This document shows, in pieces, positions 25,572-35,787 of a DNA stretch of 56,626 nt. This DNA comes from Cryomorphaceae bacterium (lineage in GTDB: Bacteria > Bacteroidota > Bacteroidia > Flavobacteriales_D > Crocinitomicaceae), in contig JAIXXP010000078.1 of assembly GCA_027490665.1 (NCBI GenBank), positions 1-56,626 on the forward strand, in the 5' to 3' direction. The stretch's first letter is position 1; every line of letters begins with the position of its first letter. The notes under the pieces were generated by a model that was not told the DNA's origin, searched no databases, and was given only the letters and a program-made list of their open reading frames with translations. The position numbers were made by a program, and so were the translations under genes.

Positions 25572-26969
25572 TTAGTCAGCTAAATATAAAAAATCGGTGT
25601 CGTCTAGTAGTTTGGGGTTGATTTCGAAAATCAGTTTGGAACTAGATGCGTCTTGTTGTAAGCACTCGTTATAGAGGTGCTTGGCTTCGGCAAATTGTCC
25701 CATTTGCCATTTGATATTAATGAGGTGAAGTTTGGCATCGAATACTGCGGGATGTGCATTGCCAAATTCCAATAAAAAAGTTTGCGCTTCTGCCAGTGAT
25801 GACTCACTGATAAATGCAATGTAGTCTGAAAGTGCTTCTTGGTCGTCGGGGAGCAGTTCTAGACTTTTGAGGTAATGAAATTCGGCCTCAGAACGAAGGT
25901 CAATTTTTTGATACGCACCTGCCAAAACGTGGTGTATACCAGAGTTGTCGGGGTCGTAGTCGAGGGCTTTTTGAATGAGGACAATGCCTTCTTTGGTTGA
26001 GCCGAGCAGATCTTCGACAATGCCCAGACCAAGCCATGCTTCTGGCAACATTGGCTCGAGGTCAATGCTGAGTTTGTAGTAATGCTTAGAGAGTTCGAGT
26101 TCGTTGAGTTGTTCATAAGACTCGCCGATATAACAAAGCGCCATGGCGTCGTCGCCGTCGTGCTTCATGCAGAGCTCAAAATGCTCAATGGCTTTGTGGT
26201 ATTTATCTAAAGAAAGATAGGCGTTTCCTAAATTGAAATGAGCTGGGCCAAATTCTTCATTGATGAGAATTGCGTATTCATAGGCCCAAACGGCACGATC
26301 GTAATTTTCTAGACGGCTATAGGCGTTGCCGAGGTTGTACCAGGCAGTGCTGGAATAAGGTTGCTCGTCAATGAATTGAAGGTAGGCATCTATGGACGCC
26401 TGCGTAGCGCCGAGTGCATCATAGCAACGACCGAGTTCGTAGAGCGCAGCTTCGTTGTTTTTGTTAGATTTGAGCGCTTGATGGAGGGTGTCGATGGCCT
26501 CTTGATAGAGCTGCAGGCGCTCGTATTCGATGGCGATGTCGAGGTAAATGTAGTCGTGTTCTGCGGGATCTGAATGTTCGAGTGCCATTTTGAAATAACG
26601 GATGGCTTGCTTGTGCTCGCGCTGCTGGGCGTGTATAGACGCTCTGGTGAGGTAGAGTTCGGCGCTGTCGATTTCTTGCTTTTCAAGTTGAACCACGCAA
26701 TCGAGAGCCTCTTGCAACAAGCCCATTCCGCCCAAAGCTTGCGCCTTGCGGAGCTTGAACATAGGATTGTAAGCAAATTGGTAAATACCGAATTCGGCGG
26801 CAATTTTGGCTTTATTGAATTGTCCTTGAATAAGGTAGTGGTCGATAAGGCCTTCTAGCCGATCGCTGTCGATGAATTTGAGCTTCTGACCTTTTAGATG
26901 GGCCTCGAAGTGCTCGATGTCTTCGCTCAAACTGCTGTCGTTGTATTCTTCTTCGTCGTCGTCAAACAT
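25572..26969 (-). CDS. Tetratricopeptide repeat protein
   Basis: 465-aa soluble protein built almost entirely of tandem TPR helix pairs from about residue 40 onward (for example AELYLTRASIHAQQREHKQAIRYF, ALYELGRCYDALGATQASIDAY, AWYNLGNAYSRLENYDRAVWAYEYA, AHFNLGNAYLSLDKYHKAIEHF). The N-terminus is strongly acidic (MFDDDEEEYND). No signal peptide, so probably a cytoplasmic protein-interaction scaffold. The ATG at 26969 was chosen over a TTG three codons upstream. First gene of a four-gene leftward run with ComA, WD40 and T9SS FG-GAP genes. This family is widespread and conserved in Bacteroidota; specific function unknown. Confidence 0.88.
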   Translation of the reverse strand: MFDDDEEEYNDSSLSEDIEHFEAHLKGQKLKFIDSDRLEGLIDHYLIQGQFNKAKIAAEFGIYQFAYNPMFKLRKAQALGGMGLLQEALDCVVQLEKQEIDSAELYLTRASIHAQQREHKQAIRYFKMALEHSDPAEHDYIYLDIAIEYERLQLYQEAIDTLHQALKSNKNNEAALYELGRCYDALGATQASIDAYLQFIDEQPYSSTAWYNLGNAYSRLENYDRAVWAYEYAILINEEFGPAHFNLGNAYLSLDKYHKAIEHFELCMKHDGDDAMALCYIGESYEQLNELELSKHYYKLSIDLEPMLPEAWLGLGIVEDLLGSTKEGIVLIQKALDYDPDNSGIHHVLAGAYQKIDLRSEAEFHYLKSLELLPDDQEALSDYIAFISESSLAEAQTFLLEFGNAHPAVFDAKLHLINIKWQMGQFAEAKHLYNECLQQDASSSKLIFEINPKLLDDTDFLYLAD

Positions 26970-26987
26970 AGGGCCCAATTCTTATTA

Positions 26988-27022
26988 TAAAATTAGGCCC
27001 TTTGTGTCATCTTGACAACAAA
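26988..27022 (-). promoter_or_regulatory. Candidate promoter of the TPR-ComA-WD40 operon
   Basis: On the minus strand TTTG (27022-27019) is followed after 23 bp by TAATTTTA (26995-26988), seven of eight matches to TAnnTTTG, 18 nt before the ATG at 26969. Arms GGGCC (26971-26975) and GGCCC (26996-27000) flank the -7 box symmetrically and could form an operator. Confidence 0.35.
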
Positions 27023-27071
27023 TGCATTTGGCACTTATCAACAAATGCCAGAAATGTTGAAAAGTTCTTGA

Positions 27072-27281
27072 TCAATGCTCGCCGCAATGCACCTCATAAG
27101 TGGTCCCAAGGCTATCTGTGAAGGTGCCTAATTCCTCTAAATCGCGAAGCTCATCACCGCAATATGTGCCCATTTCAACCTCGCCTGAAGGAGCGTCGTA
27201 ATGGCACTCTGCACACTTGTTTTTCCCGCAAGAAAGGGTCAACAAACCCAAAACTGCTGCACTTAAAATCAATTTTTTCAT
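27072..27281 (-). CDS. Small Cys-containing lipoprotein
   Basis: 69-aa lipoprotein precursor: MKKLILSAAVLGLLTL followed by lipobox SCGK (lipidated Cys18). The mature ~50 residues hold four more cysteines and two histidines in CAECHYD, TYCGDEL and VHCGEH, which could bind a metal or form disulfides. It lies 6 bp after a TonB-dependent receptor gene on the same strand, suggesting a shared role at the envelope. No family recognised. Confidence 0.75.
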   Translation of the reverse strand: MKKLILSAAVLGLLTLSCGKNKCAECHYDAPSGEVEMGTYCGDELRDLEELGTFTDSLGTTYEVHCGEH

Positions 27282-27287
27282 TTTTTT

Positions 27288-29522
27288 TTAGATTTTAGTT
27301 TGTTGTTGTACTTGATATTTTAGACTAACGTATACATGTCTGCCTGGGCCAGGCATTCCAATGTTTTTTAAACGAGATAAATGATCGATATAGGTACTAT
27401 TAGTAAGATTTCTCACTCCTGTTTGCAAGATCCAAGAGCCCTGCTTTTCTAGATACAAACGGGCATTGACATTGAATAACTGGTAACTTTCGCTGGTAGC
27501 TTCTTGGAAAGCCACGCGGGTTTGAGCAGCAATCCAAGTATGACTCAAACTGAGTTCAAGTTTTTTAATGTACCCATTAAAATCCCAATGGTATTGCAAT
27601 TCGTTCTGTAAACGGGTTGGCGGCAATAAAGAAATAGCGCTGTCCTGAGCACTGGCAAAATGAATATAGGAAAAGTTGCCTTCCCAATGCAGGTTGTGTA
27701 GCCAATGCGGATGGTAATGCGCACTGAGGTCTAGGCCATATAAGCGGCCCTTGTTGAGCTGTTCATATGTAAAAACCGGAATACCATCTATACTTGTGCC
27801 ATTCGGCTGGATATATATATAATCCTTGACCCAAGCATGGTAAGGGTTGATGGTAATGCTTCCGTGTTCGGCACTCCAATCATTAGCCCAGTCGAGCTGC
27901 AAGCTGCGCTCCGGAACCAAATTGACATCGCCTATTTCGTAGCGCAAGGCACCATGATGAAAACCATCAGCTAACAACTCGCTGAGATGCGGCGCGCGAA
28001 ATCCGCTCGAAAAATTCAGGCGGTGACGTTGGTTTTGATTGACTTGCCAAGACCACCCTGCTGAAAGATTCGGACTCGCATACCATTTTTTCAAAGCAAC
28101 ATTATTGGCGTGGGTTTCTATCCAACGGATGTCCTGACGCAGGCCAATTTGAAGCAAGTGCTGTTTGCGCAACTCTATTTTATACAATCCAAATAATCCT
28201 TGATCAAAAGTTGTGGCATTGGGTAAAAGTTGGTCTTCGGCAATAGGTGCATTGAGGTTTACTTGCAACATACCAGCTGCGCCGATGATCAATTGCTGCG
28301 CTGCCCACTTTTTGGTCCACTTGGCTTGATACACTGAATTCAATAGATCCATCTCCATAAAGGGTTTGCTAACTTTTTCGTCGTATTCGACCAAACGGTT
28401 ATGCGTTTGCCCAAGTAATATTTGCAATTCATGTCCGGTCCAGAAACGCTTGTATTCATAACTCAAGAGCTGATTGGTAAAAAACTGCGAAGGCAAGGAA
28501 TAGCGCCTACCTTGGGTCTGAACCTGAAAACTAAGCGGTGTTGCCAAAGAGTCATGGGTGTGACCGGGAATACCGGCTACTGTATTGTTAAAGGCGTACC
28601 TGAACTGATGGATTTGGTTGGGCTTGAACCAAGAATACGAAGCTTTGCCTACCCACTCATGGAAGCGAGAATTCTTTGCATACAGCCCATTTGGCAAAAG
28701 AAAATCGGCATGATTTGCATAACTTCCGGCAACTAGAAATCGTTTATTGCCTTGACTCTTTTTGTATAAAATACTAGAAGTGCTGCCGTTGGTACTCTGA
28801 TTCCATTTTTGTTGCACGTCTAGTGTTTGCTGACCAATGCGCGCATAGGGTTCATCTACCAAATAGACAACACCGCCAAGTGCATCGGCACCATAAAGCA
28901 CAGAGGCAGGTCCTTTGATAACTTCCACAGATCCCAAAGCAAGTTCACCGATTCCCATTCCGTGGTCTCCGCCCCACTGCTGCCCTTCCAAGCGCAGGCC
29001 ATTGACGAGTGTCACAACACGCATGCCTTGCATGCCGCGAATAACAGGTTTGGCAATACCGTTGCCTAAAGAACTGGAATAAACTCCCGGAATTTTAGTG
29101 AGTAGTTCTGAAATATGCATGCCACCACTCAGCTGCAAGTCGTTGAGGCTACGCACTTCCATTGGGACTGTATTTTTGGCTCGCAAAGATACTTGCTGTG
29201 CACTCACAGTTACTTCTTCTGTAGTCATATGCCCCAACTGTAATCCAAAACTCAAACTTGATGAATAGCCAGAAATGAGGGTGTCAAGTACTTGATAATC
29301 GGGATGTCTTAAGCGCAGTACTTGTGGTTCAGACCAAGTAAAAGGAAAAATAAAAACGCCATTACCGTCTGTACGCACTTGTATTTGAAAAGCAGGTACG
29401 GAAATAATGACATTTTCAATAGGTAGTTTGCTTTGTGCATCGCGCACCAAACCCGTTATGCCTTGCTGGGCGAAGGTGGGAAAGCTGCAGAGTGCAGCCA
29501 ACCCGAAAATCAAATTTTTCAT
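27288..29522 (-). CDS. TonB-dependent outer-membrane receptor, probable metal or metal-chelate transporter
   Basis: 744-aa TonB-dependent transporter. Signal peptide to about residue 18 (SFPTFAQ), CarboxypepD_reg-like domain at ~22-95 (GITGLVRDAQSKLPIENVII), plug at ~115-225 (IPGVYSSSLGNGIAKPVIRGMQGMRVVTLVNG, GSVEVIKGPASVLYGADALGGVVYL) and a full beta-barrel. GGDHGMG in the plug is reminiscent of zinc/copper-type receptors. The gene sits between a His/Cys-rich small exported protein and a Cys-containing lipoprotein, which supports metal traffic. The specific metal is an inference. Confidence 0.9.
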   Translation of the reverse strand: MKNLIFGLAALCSFPTFAQQGITGLVRDAQSKLPIENVIISVPAFQIQVRTDGNGVFIFPFTWSEPQVLRLRHPDYQVLDTLISGYSSSLSFGLQLGHMTTEEVTVSAQQVSLRAKNTVPMEVRSLNDLQLSGGMHISELLTKIPGVYSSSLGNGIAKPVIRGMQGMRVVTLVNGLRLEGQQWGGDHGMGIGELALGSVEVIKGPASVLYGADALGGVVYLVDEPYARIGQQTLDVQQKWNQSTNGSTSSILYKKSQGNKRFLVAGSYANHADFLLPNGLYAKNSRFHEWVGKASYSWFKPNQIHQFRYAFNNTVAGIPGHTHDSLATPLSFQVQTQGRRYSLPSQFFTNQLLSYEYKRFWTGHELQILLGQTHNRLVEYDEKVSKPFMEMDLLNSVYQAKWTKKWAAQQLIIGAAGMLQVNLNAPIAEDQLLPNATTFDQGLFGLYKIELRKQHLLQIGLRQDIRWIETHANNVALKKWYASPNLSAGWSWQVNQNQRHRLNFSSGFRAPHLSELLADGFHHGALRYEIGDVNLVPERSLQLDWANDWSAEHGSITINPYHAWVKDYIYIQPNGTSIDGIPVFTYEQLNKGRLYGLDLSAHYHPHWLHNLHWEGNFSYIHFASAQDSAISLLPPTRLQNELQYHWDFNGYIKKLELSLSHTWIAAQTRVAFQEATSESYQLFNVNARLYLEKQGSWILQTGVRNLTNSTYIDHLSRLKNIGMPGPGRHVYVSLKYQVQQQTKI

Positions 29523-29558
29523 GTAAAATAAAGGACTAAAAATTCATAACCAAGTGTT

Positions 29559-29858
29559 CTAGCACTTGAAATGAGGAGGCGCCCTAAGTTGTTGAAATGT
29601 AGATTTAGTACCTGAAAGATCTAGACAAGTTATTTGATCGTGAACAAATGGTGTTAAACGAAAAGAATGAAAAGAAAGCGATGTAGGACGCGTAAAAACA
29701 CTGAGTGACAGATCGCAAATCGGGCAATCTTCGTCGGCGGTATCGGTGTTTAAGCGCTCAGATTTTTTGTGTTCGGTATGTGCACAATGATGCCACCATT
29801 GCTTTGGTGTCAAGACCATTGTGAAACAAACCAACAAAAATATACTGAATACTTTCAC
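29559..29858 (-). CDS. Small exported His/Cys-rich protein (DUF2946-like)
   Basis: 99-aa protein with an N-terminal hydrophobic signal segment (FSIFLLVCFTMVL) followed by a metal-binding-looking HHCAHTEHKK and EDCPICD motif, and a C-terminal RAPPHF, similar to the RGPP-type ending of DUF2946 proteins encoded near copper or zinc receptors. It starts with GTG at 29858, since the only nearby ATG (29819) would remove the signal segment. 36 bp upstream of the TonB receptor gene and co-directional; probable periplasmic or membrane-tethered metal-binding accessory factor. Confidence 0.65.
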   Translation of the reverse strand: MKVFSIFLLVCFTMVLTPKQWWHHCAHTEHKKSERLNTDTADEDCPICDLSLSVFTRPTSLSFHSFRLTPFVHDQITCLDLSGTKSTFQQLRAPPHFKC

Positions 29859-29908
29859 AGCCTAAAATTAAGCAATTATGCGGTGTTGAAACATAAAAGA
29901 AAGTTAGC

Positions 29909-30862
29909 TTATAGTAAAGCTTCAATTATGGCATCCATGCTATAACCCTCTGCTTCGGCGCGGTAATTGCGCACCAAGCGGTGACGCAAAATGGCTTTGG
30001 CTACTGCCTTCACATCTTCGATATCTGGCGAGTATTTGCCGTGAAGGGCTGCATGACATTTAGCAGCAATGACTAAGTTTTGAGAAGCGCGCGGACCAGC
30101 ACCCCAAGTAATGAAATCTTTGGTGATTTGCGGCGCTAAAGGATCTTTAAGGCGTGTTTTGGCCACCAAAGTAACTGCGTATTCCAATACGTTTTCTGCA
30201 ACAGGAATACGACGTATAAGGGCTTGGTAGTCGATGATTTGCTGTGCGTTGAGTACGGTCTGAAGCTCAACAACTTGATCGCTGGTGCTCGATTTAACGA
30301 TGGCAAGTTCTTCTTTATAAGAAGGGTAATCTACCCAAATATTGAACATAAAGCGGTCTAGCTGCGCTTCTGGTAGCGGATAAGTACCCTCTTGTTCAAT
30401 TGGGTTTTGCGTAGCTAAAACAAAGAACGGCGCTTCCAATTTATAGGTGGTTCCCGCAGCTGTAACTGCGCGTTCTTGCATGGCCTCTAAAAGTGCTGCT
30501 TGCGTTTTTGGCGGCGTACGGTTGATTTCATCATCCAAGATCATGTTCGAAAAAATGGGCCCTTTGATGAATTTGAATTGTTTGGATTCATCGAGGATTT
30601 CAGAACCCACGATGTCTGAAGGCATGAGGTCTGGGGTAAACTGAATGCGGTTGAAAGACAAACCTAAGGTTTTGGCTATGGTATTCACCAATAAGGTTTT
30701 GGCCAAGCCAGGCACACCAACGAGCAAACAATGCGACCGTGAAAAAATAGCGATGAGGACCTGATCGACGACGTCGTCTTGCCCGATGATGACTTGATGG
30801 ATCTCTTTTTTAAGAGCCTGGTAATCAATTACCAACTGATCTATTCTTTCTTTGTCTGTCAT
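29909..30862 (-). CDS. MoxR family AAA ATPase
   Basis: 317-aa MoxR-type AAA+ ATPase, a chaperone-like ATPase often paired with von Willebrand A-domain proteins. Visible: Walker A GVPGLAKT (residues 49-56), Walker B ILDDEINR with the MoxR-specific TPPKTQAALLEAMQE, sensor 1 ATQNPIEQEGTYPLPEAQLDRF and sensor 2 region ASQNLVIAAKC. Full length. The DUF58 and BatA-E genes that usually follow it in Bacteroidota are not adjacent. Instead it is the last gene of a leftward run with two peptidyl-prolyl isomerases (6-bp gap) and guaB, suggesting a role with envelope protein folding. Confidence 0.93.
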   Translation of the reverse strand: MTDKERIDQLVIDYQALKKEIHQVIIGQDDVVDQVLIAIFSRSHCLLVGVPGLAKTLLVNTIAKTLGLSFNRIQFTPDLMPSDIVGSEILDESKQFKFIKGPIFSNMILDDEINRTPPKTQAALLEAMQERAVTAAGTTYKLEAPFFVLATQNPIEQEGTYPLPEAQLDRFMFNIWVDYPSYKEELAIVKSSTSDQVVELQTVLNAQQIIDYQALIRRIPVAENVLEYAVTLVAKTRLKDPLAPQITKDFITWGAGPRASQNLVIAAKCHAALHGKYSPDIEDVKAVAKAILRHRLVRNYRAEAEGYSMDAIIEALL

Positions 30863-30868
30863 GAGATA

Positions 30869-32218
30869 TTAAGGGGTTTTGAGCCAATTCACGCGAAAAT
30901 CGCAAGCTTGAAACTGCGGGTCTAGGCGTATGTAGGCATTTGGAATCTTACCTTGAGTCCAGTCGTCGAGGACCCGTTGTTTTTTGTCGTTTTCAGCAGC
31001 CAACTTAATGAGCGCGTAATCTTGTTCGAGATTGGCCTGATGGGCCACTACGCGATTCTGCAGACGAACAATACGGATGCCTTGCTTGCGCTCGAAGAGG
31101 TCCATATATAGGGAAGGCAAGGAAACGCCTCCACTTTCGAGTGCATCGGTCAGGAGGTAAATTTGTTGGTCAATTTCGTTGAGTTGCTCCATGTCCCAGT
31201 AGATGTCCATGGTGTAAGGATTGGTGAGCACTCCTTTGTTTTGTTTGGTAGCGTCGTCATTGGAAAAGCGCAATACGGCTTCGTCCCAGGTAATGGCATT
31301 GCGCGAAAGCAGCTGATAACAGGAATCCATGCGCGCAGAGGCTACAGAAATGCTCGAGGAGCTGTACTCAGGCATGATCAGGATGTGCAAGCAATTGTAG
31401 TCGTCTCCTTTGCGCGATACCAATTTGATGATGTGGTAACCGTACATGGTTTCGACTATTTCTGAAACTTCACCTGGCTTGAGGTCAAAGACAGTGGCTT
31501 CAAATTGAGGTACCATCATGCCTTTTGAAGCAGTTATTTTACCGCCCTGACTTGCCGAACCGGGGTCCATAGATTTGAGGCGTGCCATGGTTTCAAAAGA
31601 CTTGCCACTCATAATTTGTTTGCGTATATCGGCAATTTGGTCATAAGCCAATTTTTTATCAGCGGCAGTGAGCTCAGGGAACTGCACAATTTGCTGAAAA
31701 CTGAGCTTCATGTTGATAAACGGAATGCTGTCCTTGGGTAATTGCTGATAGAAAGCCGCAACTTCTTTGGGCGTAACAGTGATATCTCCGGTAATCTTGC
31801 GCTCCATTTCTTGGGCCAACATTTTGTTGCGGATAATGGTTCGGAATTCTTCTTTGATGGCAACCGTGGATTTACCATAAAATGCCTCGAGATTTTCTCG
31901 ACCGCCCATTTTGTTTTCCATGATGCGCAGTCGGTTTTCCATTTCGGCATCGACCTGCTCATCTGAAATGACAAGGCTATCAATGAGTGCTTGATTGACC
32001 AAAAGTTCCTCTAAAAGGAGTTGTTCGAGAATTTCGCAGTCTTTACCAATTACTTTGCGCTCTTTTTCATTGAGCTGCAATCTTTGGGTCTCGATATCAG
32101 ACCAAAGAATGATGTTGTCACCTACTTGGGCAACAATTTGATTGACTAATTTTTGGGCCTGAAGTTGCCCAAAAAGCAGCAATTGAAAACTAAGTAAAAG
32201 GAAGGATTTATAGAACAT
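30869..32218 (-). CDS. SurA-like periplasmic peptidyl-prolyl isomerase
   Basis: 449-aa exported foldase. Signal peptide MFYKSFLLLSFQLLLFGQLQAQ, then a SurA N-terminal chaperone-like region at ~23-160 (VNQIVAQVGDNIILWSDIE, LLEELLVNQALIDS) and a parvulin domain at ~170-275 (FQQIVQFPELTAADK, MDPGSASQGGKI, VPQFEATVFDLKPGEVSEIVET, YGYHIIKL). A second, degenerate parvulin-like segment follows (CLHILIMPEY onward). Likely escorts outer-membrane proteins through the periplasm. Its ATG overlaps the stop of the upstream foldase gene by one base (TAATG). Confidence 0.9.
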   Translation of the reverse strand: MFYKSFLLLSFQLLLFGQLQAQKLVNQIVAQVGDNIILWSDIETQRLQLNEKERKVIGKDCEILEQLLLEELLVNQALIDSLVISDEQVDAEMENRLRIMENKMGGRENLEAFYGKSTVAIKEEFRTIIRNKMLAQEMERKITGDITVTPKEVAAFYQQLPKDSIPFINMKLSFQQIVQFPELTAADKKLAYDQIADIRKQIMSGKSFETMARLKSMDPGSASQGGKITASKGMMVPQFEATVFDLKPGEVSEIVETMYGYHIIKLVSRKGDDYNCLHILIMPEYSSSSISVASARMDSCYQLLSRNAITWDEAVLRFSNDDATKQNKGVLTNPYTMDIYWDMEQLNEIDQQIYLLTDALESGGVSLPSLYMDLFERKQGIRIVRLQNRVVAHQANLEQDYALIKLAAENDKKQRVLDDWTQGKIPNAYIRLDPQFQACDFRVNWLKTP

Positions 32219-34176
32219 TATTGGCCGATTTGATAGAGCACATCTTCATTGATGACGATCTTATGCTTTAAACGTAACGCCTCTAACCATTTTTTCTCTA
32301 AATAAGTTTGGTAATCTGAGGTAGCCAATCCTTTAGCTTCGTTGTATTCTTTAGGGCCAGGCGCTAAAACTGCAGACACTTTAACAACGTACCATTTGCC
32401 ATCCATGGAATAAACCGGATTGAGACCTTGCGTAAAGTTGCGGTCTTTTAAGTAAGGTGTTTGCGCTACTTCGAATTTATTCATGCGTACTTTGAGGTTG
32501 AGCTCAGAATCTTTATTAATAACTTCTAGCACTTCTTTTGAAGTAACGGTGTCGGCGGAAACGAGCATGCCATATACCTGAACAGCTATGTGCTCGTCTT
32601 TACATTCGTAAATAGTTGCATCAAGGCGTTGAGACCAAACGTATTTGCTGCGGTTTTCCATGAAATATGCGCGCAAGCCGGCGGTGTCTTTCACCGCTTT
32701 GTTCCAAACTTGATCTTGCATGATTTCATACAAAATGATACCGTCGTGGTACTCTTGGACAAGCGCTTTGTAGGCTGGGTATTTGGTAGGTAATAAAGCC
32801 TCTTCGTAAGCCAAGATTTGGTTCTTTTCCCATTGGGTGTAGAGTTGCTTTACAACAACAGCAGGAGCGTCTTTGCGAACGGTACGGAAATTTTTCTCGA
32901 CATATTTAGCGAACTCTTGTTGCTTGAATTTTTGACCGCCAAGCACAAATAAGGTCTTGTTGGACTTCAGTGAACTCGCTTTCCATTTGCCCATAAAGAA
33001 AGTGGAATCGATTTGTTGTTCAAACCAAGCAAGGCCATTGTCGGCTTTATACGCATAATTGTATTGTTGCTTGAGTTTTTGCACGAAGGAGTCTTGGGTG
33101 ATTTTAGAGCGTTCGTCTTTATTGACCTTTGCTTGTAATTCTCTGCGCAGTAAGTCGTAGGATTTAACGGGCGTCCATTCGATGAGCTTGATGATGTGGT
33201 AGCCGTATTGCGTTTTAACTGGTTTAGATATTTCTCCGACGCGCTTGAGGCCAAATGCTGCATCTTCGAACTCCAAAACCATGCGTTGGCTTGTACCCGA
33301 ACCAAAAGCAGGTAATTCGCCGCTTTTTTTGACGCTATTGGCATCTTCTGAATAAGCGTTCACCATTTTTTCCCAAGAAGCGCCTGTAGAAAGGCTGTCG
33401 TAAATCTCGTTGATTTTCTTTTCCGCATTTTGACGGGTTTCGGTACTGGCTTCGCGACCTGTTGAAATCATGAGGTGCGCTACTTTGATGGTGCCGCGCG
33501 CAGCACGCTTGTCAGTGACTTTTAAGATATGGTAACCAAAACGCGTTCTAAAAGGTTCAGAAATAGACCCTACAGGAGTTGTGTAGGCTTTCTCTTCGAA
33601 AGGATACACCATTTGGAAGGCGGTGAAATAACCGAGGTCACCGCCATTGTTGACAACAGACGGATCTTCGGATCCCAATTTAGATTTGGCGACAGCTGCA
33701 AAATCTTCGCCCTTTTCGATGCGGGCTTTTAAACCTAAAAGTCGGTTATAAGCGTCAAGGGTGTCTTTGGGGCTCGCATTAGGGTCGAGTTTGATTAAAA
33801 TGTGGGAACAGCGCACCTCAGTAGAGGTACGATTGTAAGCTTCTTGAACCATAGCTTGATTTTGAACGGAGTCAATTAGATATGGTAAAGCAAGTTGTTT
33901 TTTATAACCCTCTAGTTCTTTTTGAAGACGTGGAAGGGTATCGTAACCGAGCGCCTCTGCCTCTGCAACTTTCAATTTGAAGACTTCAAACAATTGCATA
34001 TAGCGGTCTAGGGAATCTTTGTCAAAACTCGGGCTTGGATTGTTTTTGGTATAAATCTGTAAAAACTCTGCTTTTGTTACAGGTTTGTCGTTGATGGTCA
34101 TGACGACTGGCTCTTTTTGCCCAAAAGCAAGTTGGGTCAGTAAGCCAAACAAGAAGCATACGATTGTCTTTTTCAT
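32218..34176 (-). CDS. Periplasmic peptidyl-prolyl isomerase with two parvulin domains
   Basis: 652-aa exported protein. Signal peptide MKKTIVCFLFGLLTQLAFGQ; an ATG at 34176 was chosen over an upstream frame start that adds eight residues before it. Two consecutive PpiC/parvulin domains: one from EVRCSHILIKLDP to RFGYHILKV (~120-225) and one from IKVAHLMISTG to QYGYHIIKL (~230-335). A long C-terminal region (~300 aa) of unknown role follows. With the SurA-like gene downstream it forms a foldase pair for envelope proteins; 38 bp after guaB. Confidence 0.9.
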   Translation of the reverse strand: MKKTIVCFLFGLLTQLAFGQKEPVVMTINDKPVTKAEFLQIYTKNNPSPSFDKDSLDRYMQLFEVFKLKVAEAEALGYDTLPRLQKELEGYKKQLALPYLIDSVQNQAMVQEAYNRTSTEVRCSHILIKLDPNASPKDTLDAYNRLLGLKARIEKGEDFAAVAKSKLGSEDPSVVNNGGDLGYFTAFQMVYPFEEKAYTTPVGSISEPFRTRFGYHILKVTDKRAARGTIKVAHLMISTGREASTETRQNAEKKINEIYDSLSTGASWEKMVNAYSEDANSVKKSGELPAFGSGTSQRMVLEFEDAAFGLKRVGEISKPVKTQYGYHIIKLIEWTPVKSYDLLRRELQAKVNKDERSKITQDSFVQKLKQQYNYAYKADNGLAWFEQQIDSTFFMGKWKASSLKSNKTLFVLGGQKFKQQEFAKYVEKNFRTVRKDAPAVVVKQLYTQWEKNQILAYEEALLPTKYPAYKALVQEYHDGIILYEIMQDQVWNKAVKDTAGLRAYFMENRSKYVWSQRLDATIYECKDEHIAVQVYGMLVSADTVTSKEVLEVINKDSELNLKVRMNKFEVAQTPYLKDRNFTQGLNPVYSMDGKWYVVKVSAVLAPGPKEYNEAKGLATSDYQTYLEKKWLEALRLKHKIVINEDVLYQIGQ

Positions 34177-34214
34177 TGGTTCAAGTGAATTTTTGTTCAA
34201 TCTTTGATTATAAA

Positions 34215-35720
<1,506 letters not shown>

Positions 35721-35787
35721 ACAATAAAATTTGCCATTCGGTTACCTATTTCATTCGGATTCGTCATGTTATTCGTAAATTTAACGT

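Noticed and set aside
26971..27000. Hairpin GGGCC...GGCCC as a 5' leader structure blocking the TPR gene start
   Set aside because: The predicted -7 box lies between the arms, so transcription would start inside and the hairpin would not be fully transcribed; kept only as a possible operator.
27024..27048. GCATTTG...CAAATGC as terminator of the small lipoprotein gene
   Set aside because: The stem is 7 bp with an 11-nt loop and no U tract follows on the minus strand.
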